64,000 nt of DNA from positions 5,766,001 to 5,830,000 of the forward strand of contig NZ_CP139965.1 of the NCBI RefSeq assembly GCF_034424375.1, in the 5' to 3' direction. This DNA comes from Paraburkholderia kururiensis (GTDB taxonomy: Bacteria; Pseudomonadota; Gammaproteobacteria; Burkholderiales; Burkholderiaceae). The notes beneath the pieces are model-generated. The model ran no database searches, was not told the origin of the DNA, and worked only from the letters and a program-made list of their open reading frames with translations. Each line of letters opens with the position of its first letter. The stretch's first letter is position 1. The position numbers were made by a program, and so were the translations under genes. Below, in pieces: positions 36,625 through 45,838 of the stretch.

Positions 36625-37980
36625 ATGCGGGTTGCAACCATTCGGAAGTATCTTTCGCGGCTTTACGTTCAGGTGCTGATCGGCATCGTCGCCGGGGTGG
36701 CCGTAGGTCACTTCTTTCCCGACGTCGGCACACAGGTCAAGCCGCTCGGCGACCTGTTCATCCGGCTGATCCGGATGCTGCTCGCACCGATCATCTTTGC
36801 CTCGGTGGTGGTGGGCATCGCGCGCATGACGGACATTCACGCTGCGGGGCGCGTGGGCATGAAGGCGATCGTCTACTTCGAGATGGCGTCGACGCTCGCG
36901 CTCGGCATCGGTCTCGTCGTCGTCAACGTGGTGCAGCCGGGGCGCGGTATGAACGTCGACCCTGCGCACATCGACAGCGCGGCCATCGCGAGCTACACGC
37001 ACGCCGCGCATCAGCACGGCATGCTCGACTTCTTCATGAGCATCGTGCCCAACAGCGTGGTGGGCGCCTTCGCCAACGGCGAGATGCTGCCCGTCATCTT
37101 CTTTTCGGTGCTGCTTGCCGTCTCGCTTGCGCGACTGGGTCCGCGCGCCGCGCCTTTCGTCGACATGCTCGATATGTTCCTGCAGGCGATGTTCGGCGTG
37201 GTGCGCATCGTCATGTGGGTGGCGCCCATCGGCGCGTTCGGCGGCATGGCGTTCACGGTGGGGAAGTACGGCATCGGCACGCTGGCCTCGTTCGGCGAAC
37301 TGATGCTGTGCCTCTACGTCACCTCGATTGCGTTCGTCGTGATCGTGCTGGGTATCGCCATGCGGCTGTGCGGGCTGTCGTTATGGAAGTTTCTTCGCTA
37401 CATCAAGGACGAAATATTCGTGACCTTCGGCACCGCCTCCACGGAGGCGGTGTTGCCCCAGATGCTCATCAAGCTGGAGAAGCTCGGCTGCGCGCGCCCC
37501 GTGGTGGGCATGGTGCTGCCCACGGGCTACACCTTCAATGCCGACGGCACCGCGATCTACCTCACGATGGCGGCCATCTTCGTCGCGCAGGCCATGAACA
37601 TTCACCTGAGCCTTGGGGACCAGCTGCTCGTGCTCGCGGTGCTGCTGCTCACGTCGAAGGGATCGGCGGGCGTGGCGGGCGCGGGGTTCGTCGCGCTCGC
37701 GGCGACGCTGGCCTCGATGCGCAGCATTCCTGTTTCCGGCCTCGTGCTGCTGCTGGGCGTGGACCGCTTCCTCAACGAGGCGCGCGCCGTCACGAACCTG
37801 ATCGGCAACGGCGTGGCCACGGTGGTCGTGGCGCGCTGGGAGAAGGCGATCGACATGGACCGCGCCCGCGCCGTGCTCGATCGCGGCGCGTTGGAGGCCG
37901 GTGAGCCGGAGCCCTCGCTCGTGGAAGCGGAAGCCGGAAGCCGAGGCGCCAGGGGCGCGAGCGTCGGCCACTCGCTCTGA
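36625..37980 (+). CDS. DctA-type dicarboxylate/cation symporter
   Basis: A 451-residue inner-membrane carrier of the DAACS family, with about eight membrane helices and two re-entrant loops. The N-terminus LYVQVLIGIVAGVAVGHFFP and PLGDLFIRLIRMLLAPIIF are typical; TFGTASTEAVLPQML, GYTFNADGTAIY and LTSKGSAGVAGAGF form the substrate and cation sites. DctA brings in succinate, malate and fumarate with protons or sodium. Beside tarD, it may carry tartrate. CAGGAG precedes ATG 36625. The C-terminal 40 residues are acidic and disordered. Confidence 0.9.
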   Translation: MRVATIRKYLSRLYVQVLIGIVAGVAVGHFFPDVGTQVKPLGDLFIRLIRMLLAPIIFASVVVGIARMTDIHAAGRVGMKAIVYFEMASTLALGIGLVVVNVVQPGRGMNVDPAHIDSAAIASYTHAAHQHGMLDFFMSIVPNSVVGAFANGEMLPVIFFSVLLAVSLARLGPRAAPFVDMLDMFLQAMFGVVRIVMWVAPIGAFGGMAFTVGKYGIGTLASFGELMLCLYVTSIAFVVIVLGIAMRLCGLSLWKFLRYIKDEIFVTFGTASTEAVLPQMLIKLEKLGCARPVVGMVLPTGYTFNADGTAIYLTMAAIFVAQAMNIHLSLGDQLLVLAVLLLTSKGSAGVAGAGFVALAATLASMRSIPVSGLVLLLGVDRFLNEARAVTNLIGNGVATVVVARWEKAIDMDRARAVLDRGALEAGEPEPSLVEAEAGSRGARGASVGHSL

Positions 37981-38042
37981 GGCGATGGCGCACCGGCGGC
38001 GAGCGCGCCGTCGGCGCGCGAAACGGCTGCGGCACTGCACGC

Positions 38043-38072
38043 TTGAAAACCATACTGTGTTTTTGTACAGTA
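38043..38072 (+). promoter_or_regulatory. LexA-repressed promoter (SOS box) of dinB
   Basis: TACTGTGTTTTTGTACAGTA (38053-38072) matches the LexA operator: CTGT and ACAG arms with an AT-rich centre. It lies between TTGAAA (38043-38048) and TACAGT (38066-38071), which are 17 bp apart and form the promoter. LexA bound here would block polymerase until DNA damage. Confidence 0.9.
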
Positions 38073-38107
38073 CGGTCACCTCCAACGTGACAGATGCCGC
38101 CCGACCC

Positions 38108-39277
38108 ATGCCGTCCGCGTCGGCTGACTTTTCAGCCCGCAAGATCATTCACTGCGACTGCGACTGCTTTTACGCGTCGGTTGAAATGCGCGACGACCCC
38201 TCGCTGCGCGGGCGTCCGCTCGCCGTGGGCGGGCGGCCCGACCAGCGCGGCGTGATTGCCACCTGCAACTACGAGGCGCGGCGCTTCGGCGTGCATTCGG
38301 CCATGTCGTCCGCGCTCGCCATGCGCAAGTGCCCGGACCTGTTGATCCTGCCCTCGGCCATGGAGAAGTACCGCATCGCGTCGCGCCAGATCATGGCCAT
38401 CTACCACGACTACACGGCCGACGTCGAACCGCTTTCGCTCGACGAGGCCTACCTCGACGTCACCCATTCCGACCGCTGCAAGGGCAGCGCCACGCTCATC
38501 GCAAAGGAGATTCGCGAGCGCGTGCGCGAGACGGTGGGCGTGACGGTGTCGGCCGGCGTGGCGCCCAGCAAGTTCATCGCGAAAATCGCCTCGGACTGGA
38601 ACAAGCCGGACGGGCTTTTCGTAGTGCGTCCGCACGAGGTGGACGCCTTCGTGGCTGCATTGCCGGTGCGCAAGATTCATGGCGTGGGCAAGGTGACGGC
38701 GGCGAAGCTCGAAAAGCTCGGCCTCGCCACCTGCGCGCAACTGCGCGAGTGGCCGCTCGTCGATCTGCACCGCCACTTCGGCGTGTTCGGCCAGCGGCTC
38801 TACGAACTCGCGCGCGGCATCGACGAGCGGCCGGTGCGCGCGGACCGCGAGCGCAAGTCCGTGAGTGTAGAGACGACTTACGTGATCGATCTCCAAACCC
38901 TGGACGAGTGCGCAGCCGAACTGCGGCGCCTCACGGAGCAGCTGGACGCCCGCATCGAACGTGCCGGAGCCGCCGCGGCGGTGCGCAAGCTGTTCGTGAA
39001 GATCCGCTTTGCCGATTTCCAGCGCACGACGGTGGAGTGCGTGGGTGAAGCGACCCATCTGCCGACGCTGCTCGCGCTGCTCGAAAAGGGCTTTGCGCGA
39101 CGTAATCAGCCAGTGCGGTTGCTGGGCGTGGGCGTACGGCTGGAAGAGGACGATGCGACGCTGCGCGGGCAGTTCACGTTGTTCGACGAAGATGGCGAAG
39201 ACGTTCCGCTGGCCCACGCCGACGAAGCGGATGACGACGAAGAGGGGCAAGGGCACGAGCCTGATCGGGGCATGTGA
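38108..39277 (+). CDS. dinB: DNA polymerase IV (Y-family, error-prone)
   Basis: A 389-residue translesion polymerase. IHCDCDCFYASVEMRDD holds the first metal-binding Asp; SLDEAYLDV holds the Asp-Glu pair. The thumb has two helix-hairpin-helix segments (IHGVGKVTAAKLEKLGL), and the little finger spans residues 240-350. The C-terminus is an acidic stretch after QFTLFDEDGE, near where the beta-clamp motif would be. It copies past damaged bases and raises mutation. ATG 38108 is 30 nt after the start predicted from the LexA-controlled promoter. Confidence 0.95.
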   Translation: MPSASADFSARKIIHCDCDCFYASVEMRDDPSLRGRPLAVGGRPDQRGVIATCNYEARRFGVHSAMSSALAMRKCPDLLILPSAMEKYRIASRQIMAIYHDYTADVEPLSLDEAYLDVTHSDRCKGSATLIAKEIRERVRETVGVTVSAGVAPSKFIAKIASDWNKPDGLFVVRPHEVDAFVAALPVRKIHGVGKVTAAKLEKLGLATCAQLREWPLVDLHRHFGVFGQRLYELARGIDERPVRADRERKSVSVETTYVIDLQTLDECAAELRRLTEQLDARIERAGAAAAVRKLFVKIRFADFQRTTVECVGEATHLPTLLALLEKGFARRNQPVRLLGVGVRLEEDDATLRGQFTLFDEDGEDVPLAHADEADDDEEGQGHEPDRGM

Positions 39278-39530
39278 CTTGAACCGGCTGATGCCGTGGC
39301 GAAGTCACTGGTGTCGTGATGCCTCCACTCGCGCAGGCGGGCAGAGCGCCTGTTGCGTCGTGCCACGCAACGCTTTGCCGCATACCTGGCAACCTCGCGG
39401 CCTCGGCGCATTGGGCGGCGTTCTGTCGGCGTCCTCGCGGCATCCGCGCGGGCACCGTCAGGCCGTTACCCGTGCCTGCTTTCGGTTATTCGCGAGACGC
39501 CGCATGCAGTACTCGACGCAGTACGGGCGC

Positions 39531-40472
39531 TCATTGCAGCGTCACCCGCTCCAGCACCTTCATCGGCCCCAGGCTTTTCACCACGTTCATTTGTGCTGCG
39601 TCGCGCACGAACAGCGATCCGGCGAAGCCCAGCGCGTTGACCGACACGCCCTCCACGCACTCGGCGGCGCGTGGCACGAGCAGCATCCAGCGGCGCGTAA
39701 CGAGCAGGTTGTACGGCGCCCGTTGCAACCCGTCTTCGTGCGCTTCGATGGCGCCTCGTCCTGCCGCTTGCAGCAGCGCCCGATAGGCGCTTTCGAGCGT
39801 CTGTGCGGCTTCGTGCCTGCGCGCGGCGGGCTCGGTGCCGTCGGCGGCGTCGACAGGCACGTCGAGCCGGCAGAACGCATGGCGAAACGGCAGCGCCGGA
39901 ACCGTCTGCGGTATGCCGCAGGTCGGCGGCACGTCGCGCCACACGGCTTCCATCGGCACGCTGCCGCCTGTGCTGCCGTGAGGCGCGAGCGGCACCATCT
40001 GCAGATGCTTGTGCGGCTGGCTCGCGCCCGCTTCGGCGCCGCCGTTGTAGAAGGCGAGGCCGTCGAACTCCGCCATGCAGGCCGCGAGCGCCGTGAAGTC
40101 GGCGCGATCGAGCAACGCTTCCTGGCGCTCGAAGGCGCGCGTGACGATCAGCAGATGGTGGTCGATGACGTTGAACTTGTTGAGCAGCGCTACGTGCGTG
40201 GGTGAGATGCTCGCGACGAACAGATCGGCGTCGTAGGGCAGGAAAGGGTTGAAGGCCGCGCCCGTTGCCGTGTGGGCTGCGGATTGCGCCTCGCGAGCGC
40301 GCGCCTTGAGCGCGAGGCTCGATACCTGCCGCACGACGAAACGCACGCCGTGGTCCTCGATCGAAGTCTCGGTGGTCTGGATCGGGCGCAGCGCCTGGCA
40401 TCGCAGCGCGTGCTCCGTTTGCCTCAGCAGGGCGGGCCAGAGCGTGCCGGGTTGCAGTTCGAGCGTGTCCAT
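39531..40472 (-). CDS. ATP adenylyltransferase/Ap4A phosphorylase-like protein
   Basis: A 313-residue HIT-superfamily protein resembling yeast Apa1/Apa2. The His cluster is SQPHKHLQMVPL, the nucleotide phosphate site, and PYNLLVTRRWMLLVPR lies in the C-terminal domain. Family members split diadenosine tetraphosphate with phosphate to ADP plus ATP, clearing an alarmone of stress. Cytoplasmic. ATG 40472 gives the conserved MDTLELQPGTLW start. It is divergent from codA, 140 bp between starts. This family is less common in bacteria than hydrolase ApaH. Confidence 0.82.
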   Translation of the reverse strand: MDTLELQPGTLWPALLRQTEHALRCQALRPIQTTETSIEDHGVRFVVRQVSSLALKARAREAQSAAHTATGAAFNPFLPYDADLFVASISPTHVALLNKFNVIDHHLLIVTRAFERQEALLDRADFTALAACMAEFDGLAFYNGGAEAGASQPHKHLQMVPLAPHGSTGGSVPMEAVWRDVPPTCGIPQTVPALPFRHAFCRLDVPVDAADGTEPAARRHEAAQTLESAYRALLQAAGRGAIEAHEDGLQRAPYNLLVTRRWMLLVPRAAECVEGVSVNALGFAGSLFVRDAAQMNVVKSLGPMKVLERVTLQ

Positions 40473-40612
40473 GGCGATGCATGTTAGTACAACGTCGACG
40501 GTCGCTCGGAACGCGCGAACGTGCCGGCGCAGCGGAGGCTTCGCAGCGACGCGCGGCACCTCCCACGCGCTTTCTGTCACCGATAGAATCGACGGACACT
40601 CAGGAGCCGCTC

Positions 40613-41911
40613 ATGGACCTCATCATCCGCCGCGCCGTGTTGCCCGGCATGTTCGCGTCGCGCAACGACGCCCAAGGCGAAACCGTCGACATCGGTATCG
40701 AAGGCAACCGCATTGCCGCCGTGGAGCCGCGGCTTGCGGCCACGGCGCGCGAGGAGATTGATGCGGCAGGCTCGCTCGTGAGCCCGCCGTTCGTGGACGC
40801 GCATTTCCACATGGACGCCACGCTCTCCTACGGTTTGCCGCGCGTGAACGCATCCGGCACGCTGCTGGAGGGCATCGCGCTGTGGGGCGAACTCAAGCCT
40901 CAGCTGACGCAGGAAGCGCTCGTCGAACGCGCGCTTGAATATTGCGACTGGGCCGTGGCGCGCGGGCTGCTCGCCATCCGCAGCCACGTGGACGTCTGCG
41001 ACAGCCGGCTGCTTGCGGTCGAGGCGCTGCTCGAAGTGAAGCGGCGCGTGGCGCCGTATCTGGACCTGCAGCTCGTGGCCTTTCCGCAGGACGGCCTGCT
41101 GCGCAGCCCCGGCGCGTTCGACAACCTCAAGCGCGCCATCGCGATGGGCGTGGACGTGGTGGGCGGTATCCCGCATTTCGAGCGCACGATGGCCGACGGC
41201 GCGGAATCCGTGCGGCTGCTGTGCGAGTTCGCGGCGCAGCAGGGGCTGCGCGTGGACATGCACTGCGACGAGTCCGACGATCCGCTCTCGCGCCACATCG
41301 AAACGCTCGCGGCGCAGACGCACCGCCTGGGTCTGCATGGACGCGTGGCCGGATCGCACCTCACGTCGATGCATTCCATGGACAACTACTACGTGAGCAA
41401 GCTGCTGCCGCTCATGCGCGAGGCGGGCGTGGCGGCCATCGCGAATCCGCTCATCAACATCACGCTGCAGGGTCGCTCCGACACCTACCCGAAGCGGCGC
41501 GGCATGACGCGCGTGCCGGAACTCGCGGCAGCCGGCATCGACGTGGCGTTCGGGCACGACTGCGTGATGGACCCGTGGTACAGCCTCGGCTCCGGCGACA
41601 TGCTGGAAGTGGCGCACATGGGCCTGCACGTCGCGCAGATGACGGGCCAGGACGCCATGCGCGCCGCGTTCGACATGGTCACGGTGAATCCGGCGCGCAT
41701 CCTGGGTCTCGAAGGGTATGGCATCGCGCCGGGCTGCGAGGCGAACTGCGTGGTGCTCGACGCGCGCGATCCTGTCGAAGCGATCCGCCTGCGTGCGACG
41801 CGGCTCGCGGTGGTGAGGCGCGGCAAGGTGGTGAGCCGCATGCCCGCTGCGCGCGCAACGCTTGCTCTTGAAGGACGGCCGCACGAGACCGATTTCCGGC
41901 TGCATCGGTGA
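40613..41911 (+). CDS. codA: Cytosine deaminase-like amidohydrolase
   Basis: A 432-residue metal-dependent deaminase that converts cytosine to uracil in pyrimidine salvage. Metal ligands and catalytic residues are in VDAHFHMD, the DMHCDESDD segment, GSHLTSMHSMD and FGHDCVMDPWY. These match the CodA branch (the HxD first motif is HFHMD). It could instead act on isoguanine or creatinine-like compounds. CAGGAG precedes ATG 40613, and TAGAAT at 40584-40589 may be the -10. No cytosine permease lies beside it. Confidence 0.88.
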   Translation: MDLIIRRAVLPGMFASRNDAQGETVDIGIEGNRIAAVEPRLAATAREEIDAAGSLVSPPFVDAHFHMDATLSYGLPRVNASGTLLEGIALWGELKPQLTQEALVERALEYCDWAVARGLLAIRSHVDVCDSRLLAVEALLEVKRRVAPYLDLQLVAFPQDGLLRSPGAFDNLKRAIAMGVDVVGGIPHFERTMADGAESVRLLCEFAAQQGLRVDMHCDESDDPLSRHIETLAAQTHRLGLHGRVAGSHLTSMHSMDNYYVSKLLPLMREAGVAAIANPLINITLQGRSDTYPKRRGMTRVPELAAAGIDVAFGHDCVMDPWYSLGSGDMLEVAHMGLHVAQMTGQDAMRAAFDMVTVNPARILGLEGYGIAPGCEANCVVLDARDPVEAIRLRATRLAVVRRGKVVSRMPAARATLALEGRPHETDFRLHR

Positions 41912-41956
41912 TGCCTGCTTTCAAACGGCGCACTCGGGTCGCGGCAAGACGCCCAC

Positions 41957-41997
41957 AAAAGAGCGCGCGGCGGGAGGTGCCCGCCGCGCGCTCTTTT
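41957..41997. terminator. Bidirectional terminator between codA and prlC
   Basis: A perfect 18-bp stem (41957-41974 and 41980-41997) with AGGTG loop; AAAA and TTTT form its base, so it works for both convergent genes. Confidence 0.92.
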
Positions 41998-42062
41998 GCG
42001 TGCTTATTTGTTTGCTCATCTGCCGCGGCCATAAAGCGCCGCGGTCACGGCCCGAGGACGTA

Positions 42063-44165
42063 TCAGTGCGCCGTCGTCTCCGTCATGCCGTTGTGGCGCA
42101 GCAGCGCGTCGATGCTCGGCTCGCGGCCGCGGAACGCCTTGAACGATTCCATGGCGGGGCGGCTTCCGCCCACCTCCAGAATCTCGCGGCGATAGCGCGT
42201 GCCCGTGGCCGCGTCGAGCACGCTGCCGCTCGCGTTCTGCGCGGCTTCCTCGAACGCGGCATATGCATCGGCCGACAGCACTTCGGCCCATTTGTAGCTG
42301 TAGTAGCCCGCCGCATAGCCGCCCGCGAAGATGTGGCTGAACGTGTTGGGCCAGCGCGAGAACGGCGCCTGCGCGATGACGTGGAAGCGCTCGTTGATCT
42401 CGCGCGCGAGGTCGTTCGCGCTCTTCGTGCCGGCCGCGTCGAAGTCGACGTGCAGCGCCATGTCGAACATCGAGAACACGATCTGCCGCAACGTGCCGAG
42501 CCCGCTCTGGAAGTTCTTCGCGGCGAGCATCTTGTCGAACAGGTCGCGCGGCAGCGGCGCGGCGGTATCGACGTGCTGCGTCATGTCCGAGAGCACGTCC
42601 CACTCCCAGCAGAAGTTCTCCATGAATTGCGACGGCAGTTCGACCGCATCCCACTCCACGCCGTTGATGCCCGACACGCCCAGTTCGTCCACGCGCGTGA
42701 GCATGTGATGCAGCCCGTGACCGAATTCGTGGAAGAGCGTGATGACTTCGTCGTGCGTGAAGCACGCGGGCTTGCCGCCCACCGGCGCCGAGAAGTTGCA
42801 GGTGAGGTAGGCCACCGGTGTCTGCACGTCGTTGTGGCCACGGCGACGGCGCGTGCGTGCGTCGTCCATCCACGCGCCACCGCGTTTGCCTTCGCGCGCG
42901 TAGAGGTCGAGATAGAACTGCGCGACGAGCGTGCCGTCCGGGTTTTCGACGCGGAAAAAGCGCACGTCCGGATGCCAGACGGCGGCTTCGTCGCGGCGAA
43001 TCTTCACGCCGAAGAGCGTTTCCGTGACCTTGAAGAGGCCTTTGAGCACGACGTCTTCCGGAAAGTACTGCTTGACCTCGTTTTCCGAAAACGAATAGCG
43101 CTTCTGGCGCAGACGTTCGCCGGCGAACGCGATGTCCCAGGGTTCGAGCGCGGCGAGGCCCAGCTCGTTGGCCGCGAACTCGCGCAGTTCCTTCCAGTCG
43201 CGTTCCGCGTGCGGGCGCGCGCGCTTTGCGAGGTCTTCGAGGAAGCTCATGACCTGTTCGGGCGAGTCGGCCATCTTCGGCGCGAGCGACACCTCGGCGA
43301 AGTTGCGGTAGCCGAGCATCTTCGCTTCTTCCGCGCGCAAGGCCAGTTGTTCGGCGATGTTCTCCGTGTTGTCCCACTCGGGCTTGCCGCCGCCGTACAC
43401 GGGCCCCAGTTCCGAGGCGCGCGTCACGTAGGCGCGATACATCGTCTCGCGCATCGCGCGGTTCTCGGCGTATTGCATGACCGGGAAGTAGGACGGAAAG
43501 TGCAGCGTGAATTTCCAGCCGCTCTTGCCGTCCTTTTCGGCGGCTTCGCGGGCCGCCGCAATTGCGTCTTCGGGCAGGCCGGCAAGCTGCGACTCCTCGG
43601 TCGCGATGTAGGCGTAAGCGTTGGTGGAATCGAGCACGTGGTCCGAGAAGGCCTTTGAGAGCGCAGCCTGGCGTTCCTGCAATTCGGCGAAGCGCGGCTT
43701 CTGGTCTTCGGGCAGCTCGGCGCCCGACAGGCGGAAGTCGCGTAGCGCGTTGTCCAGAATCTTGCGGCGCTCGCCCGAGAGCAGCGCGAAATCGCCGCTC
43801 GCCGCGATGGCCTTGTACTTCTCGTAGAGCGCGAGGTTCTGGCCGACGCTCGACCAGAATTCGGTCACGCGCGGCAGGTTCTCGCCGTACACGGCGCGCA
43901 GCTCGGGCGTATCGGCCACGGCATTGAGGTGGCCGATCACGCCCCACGCACGCGAGAGCGGTTCGGTGGCGCGCTCCACCGGCTCCACGACGTCGGTCCA
44001 CGACGCCGGCGTGGCCGGCAGGCTCGCGCGTTCCACGGCGGCGTTCGCGTTGGCGAGCAGCACGTCGAGCGCGGGCGTGACGTGCTCGGGGCGGATGTCG
44101 CCGAAGCGCGGCAGATCGGAGAAGTCGAGAAGCGGATTGTTGTGTGTCGATGAGGTAGTGGACAT
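42063..44165 (-). CDS. prlC: Oligopeptidase A, M3 metallopeptidase
   Basis: A 700-residue cytoplasmic zinc peptidase that degrades peptides and signal-peptide remnants. The zinc site is HEFGHGLHHML with a downstream Glu (ELPSQFMENFCWE). The N-terminal half is helical and encloses the channel. GRACE-type landmarks such as NAFSAPVG-like NFSAPVGGKPACFTHDE and AGGYAAGYYSYKWAEVL fit the family along its full length. CAGGAAG before ATG 44165 supports the start; upstream in-frame codons look non-coding. It is convergent with codA. Confidence 0.95.
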   Translation of the reverse strand: MSTTSSTHNNPLLDFSDLPRFGDIRPEHVTPALDVLLANANAAVERASLPATPASWTDVVEPVERATEPLSRAWGVIGHLNAVADTPELRAVYGENLPRVTEFWSSVGQNLALYEKYKAIAASGDFALLSGERRKILDNALRDFRLSGAELPEDQKPRFAELQERQAALSKAFSDHVLDSTNAYAYIATEESQLAGLPEDAIAAAREAAEKDGKSGWKFTLHFPSYFPVMQYAENRAMRETMYRAYVTRASELGPVYGGGKPEWDNTENIAEQLALRAEEAKMLGYRNFAEVSLAPKMADSPEQVMSFLEDLAKRARPHAERDWKELREFAANELGLAALEPWDIAFAGERLRQKRYSFSENEVKQYFPEDVVLKGLFKVTETLFGVKIRRDEAAVWHPDVRFFRVENPDGTLVAQFYLDLYAREGKRGGAWMDDARTRRRRGHNDVQTPVAYLTCNFSAPVGGKPACFTHDEVITLFHEFGHGLHHMLTRVDELGVSGINGVEWDAVELPSQFMENFCWEWDVLSDMTQHVDTAAPLPRDLFDKMLAAKNFQSGLGTLRQIVFSMFDMALHVDFDAAGTKSANDLAREINERFHVIAQAPFSRWPNTFSHIFAGGYAAGYYSYKWAEVLSADAYAAFEEAAQNASGSVLDAATGTRYRREILEVGGSRPAMESFKAFRGREPSIDALLRHNGMTETTAH

Positions 44166-44618
44166 GGTGCTTCCTGTCTGTCGCGGTGTCTGGGCAAAAG
44201 GATCACGGGTGCAGGCTGGCGTGCGGCTCGCCCGAAGCCGCGGCGGCGTGTCGGGGCCCGCCATGCGCATCCGGATATCGACATTATTGGGGCACGGCGG
44301 GCGCTTTCCAACCCGGACGCCGAGGCTCTGTGCACGGTAGCAGAAGTTGTCCCGCCATGCTCGGGCGGAGCGCCCGGTCCGCGTGAGGCAGCGGCACTGG
44401 CCTGCAAGCGCGTCTGGCCCGTCGTGCGGCAATGGGTATCGGATCGTGGGTGAGCGAACAGTTTTCCGCCGGGGCGCGGCCCATCATGCAGGCTCGCCGC
44501 GGTGTCGGCCGCGAAGTTGCTGCGCTTTTGATGTGTCGGGCCAGAAGGGTACGCCGGAAGATCGACGCTTGCGCCGCACCTGTTTGCCGACGCCCGCTTG
44601 CCTACGGATGCCGCCGCC
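44166..44618. other. Divergent promoter region of prlC and the acyltransferase
   Basis: A 453-bp interval. I see AATAAT-like sequence near 44281 on the minus strand that could serve prlC, but no confident promoter. No gene was seen. Confidence 0.35.
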
Positions 44619-45836
44619 ATGACCTTGCTTTCGCACGCCCTTGCACGCGGGACCCCGCCCGGCGCACTGCGCCGCGGCAACAATTTCGATCTCGTGCGCC
44701 TTGTCGCCGCCGTGGCGGTGGTCTACTGCCATTCGTTTCTGATGCAGACAGGCGACGGCGCAAGCGACCCGGCCACTGCGGCTCTGGGCTTCGATTCGTT
44801 CGGCGCGCTCGGCGTGTATGCGTTCTTCCTCATGAGCGGCATGCTCGTGACGGCGAGCTTCGTGCGGCAACGCTCGGCGATCCGCTTCACGGCGCTTCGC
44901 GTGGCGCGAATCTGGCCCGCGGTGGCCGTGGGGTCGCTCGTGGTCGTGCTGGTGCTCGGCCCGCTCTTCACGACGCTGCCGTTGTCCACGTACTTCAGCC
45001 TGCGCGCCACGTGGATCAATCTCGACAACTTCCGGACCATCGTGATGAAGGAGGGCTGGGTGCTGCCGGGCGTGTTCGAACACAACCGCTTCGCGCACGA
45101 CATCTGCGCGCCGCTCTGGACGTTGCCCATCGAGGTGCGCTGTTATCTGATCGTTCTGGTGACCGGCACGCTCGGGTTGCTTACGTCGCGGCGCGGCATG
45201 CTGGTGGCGGTGGCGATCGGACTGCTCGGGTTCGTTCTGCGCATCCACGTTCATCCGTTTCACATCGGCATGCGCGATTTTTCGGTGAAGGCCGGCGGCT
45301 ACTCGTTCTGGCCCGAGCTGTTCTTCATGTTCGGCATGCTGCTCTACGCGTGGCGTGCGGCGGTGCGGCTCGATGGACGGATCGCGCTGGCGCTCGTCGC
45401 GCTCTATCTGGCGCTGCATCGCTCGGAGGTTGCGCAGCCGCTGTTCTATCTCGCCTTCATCTACGGCGTGCTGTGGATGGCGACCACGCCCATGTTGCGC
45501 CGCCTCGTGCCCCGCAACGACTACTCGTATGGCATCTATCTCTACGGGTTCGTGGTGCAGCAGTGCGTGGCCAACCTCGCGCCGCATCTGGACCATCTGA
45601 CAGCGGTGCTGATCGCCGCGCCGTTCATTCTGGCGTGCGCGGCGCTTTCCTGGCACGGTGTGGAGCGGCCGGCGCTCAAGTGGATGCGGGCGCGCACGGA
45701 GCGCGCCGTGCGACGCCGTGCCGTGCTGGAAGCGATGACCGGCGAAGGCGAGGCCGGGGAGGTCGCAGCGCTGGACGAGGCGGCAGAGTTCGGCGATGCC
45801 GCCGGTGGGATGGTGAGGGACGCCGCGGCGCGGTAG
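44619..45836 (+). CDS. Acyltransferase family 3 membrane protein (OafA/NodX type)
   Basis: A 405-residue integral membrane acyltransferase. The N-terminal RRGNNFDLVRLVAAVAVVYCHS is the acyltransferase-3 signature (the LRxxAxxxVxxxH type), followed by about ten helices. Such enzymes add acetyl or succinyl groups to LPS O-antigen, exopolysaccharide or peptidoglycan at the inner membrane. The conserved His is in VYCHSF. The polar C-terminal 45 residues are acidic and disordered. I chose ATG 44619; an in-frame TTG at 44598 is less likely. It ends 2 bp from the convergent folD stop. No polysaccharide genes adjoin it. Confidence 0.85.
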   Translation: MTLLSHALARGTPPGALRRGNNFDLVRLVAAVAVVYCHSFLMQTGDGASDPATAALGFDSFGALGVYAFFLMSGMLVTASFVRQRSAIRFTALRVARIWPAVAVGSLVVVLVLGPLFTTLPLSTYFSLRATWINLDNFRTIVMKEGWVLPGVFEHNRFAHDICAPLWTLPIEVRCYLIVLVTGTLGLLTSRRGMLVAVAIGLLGFVLRIHVHPFHIGMRDFSVKAGGYSFWPELFFMFGMLLYAWRAAVRLDGRIALALVALYLALHRSEVAQPLFYLAFIYGVLWMATTPMLRRLVPRNDYSYGIYLYGFVVQQCVANLAPHLDHLTAVLIAAPFILACAALSWHGVERPALKWMRARTERAVRRRAVLEAMTGEGEAGEVAALDEAAEFGDAAGGMVRDAAAR

Positions 45837-45838
45837 GG

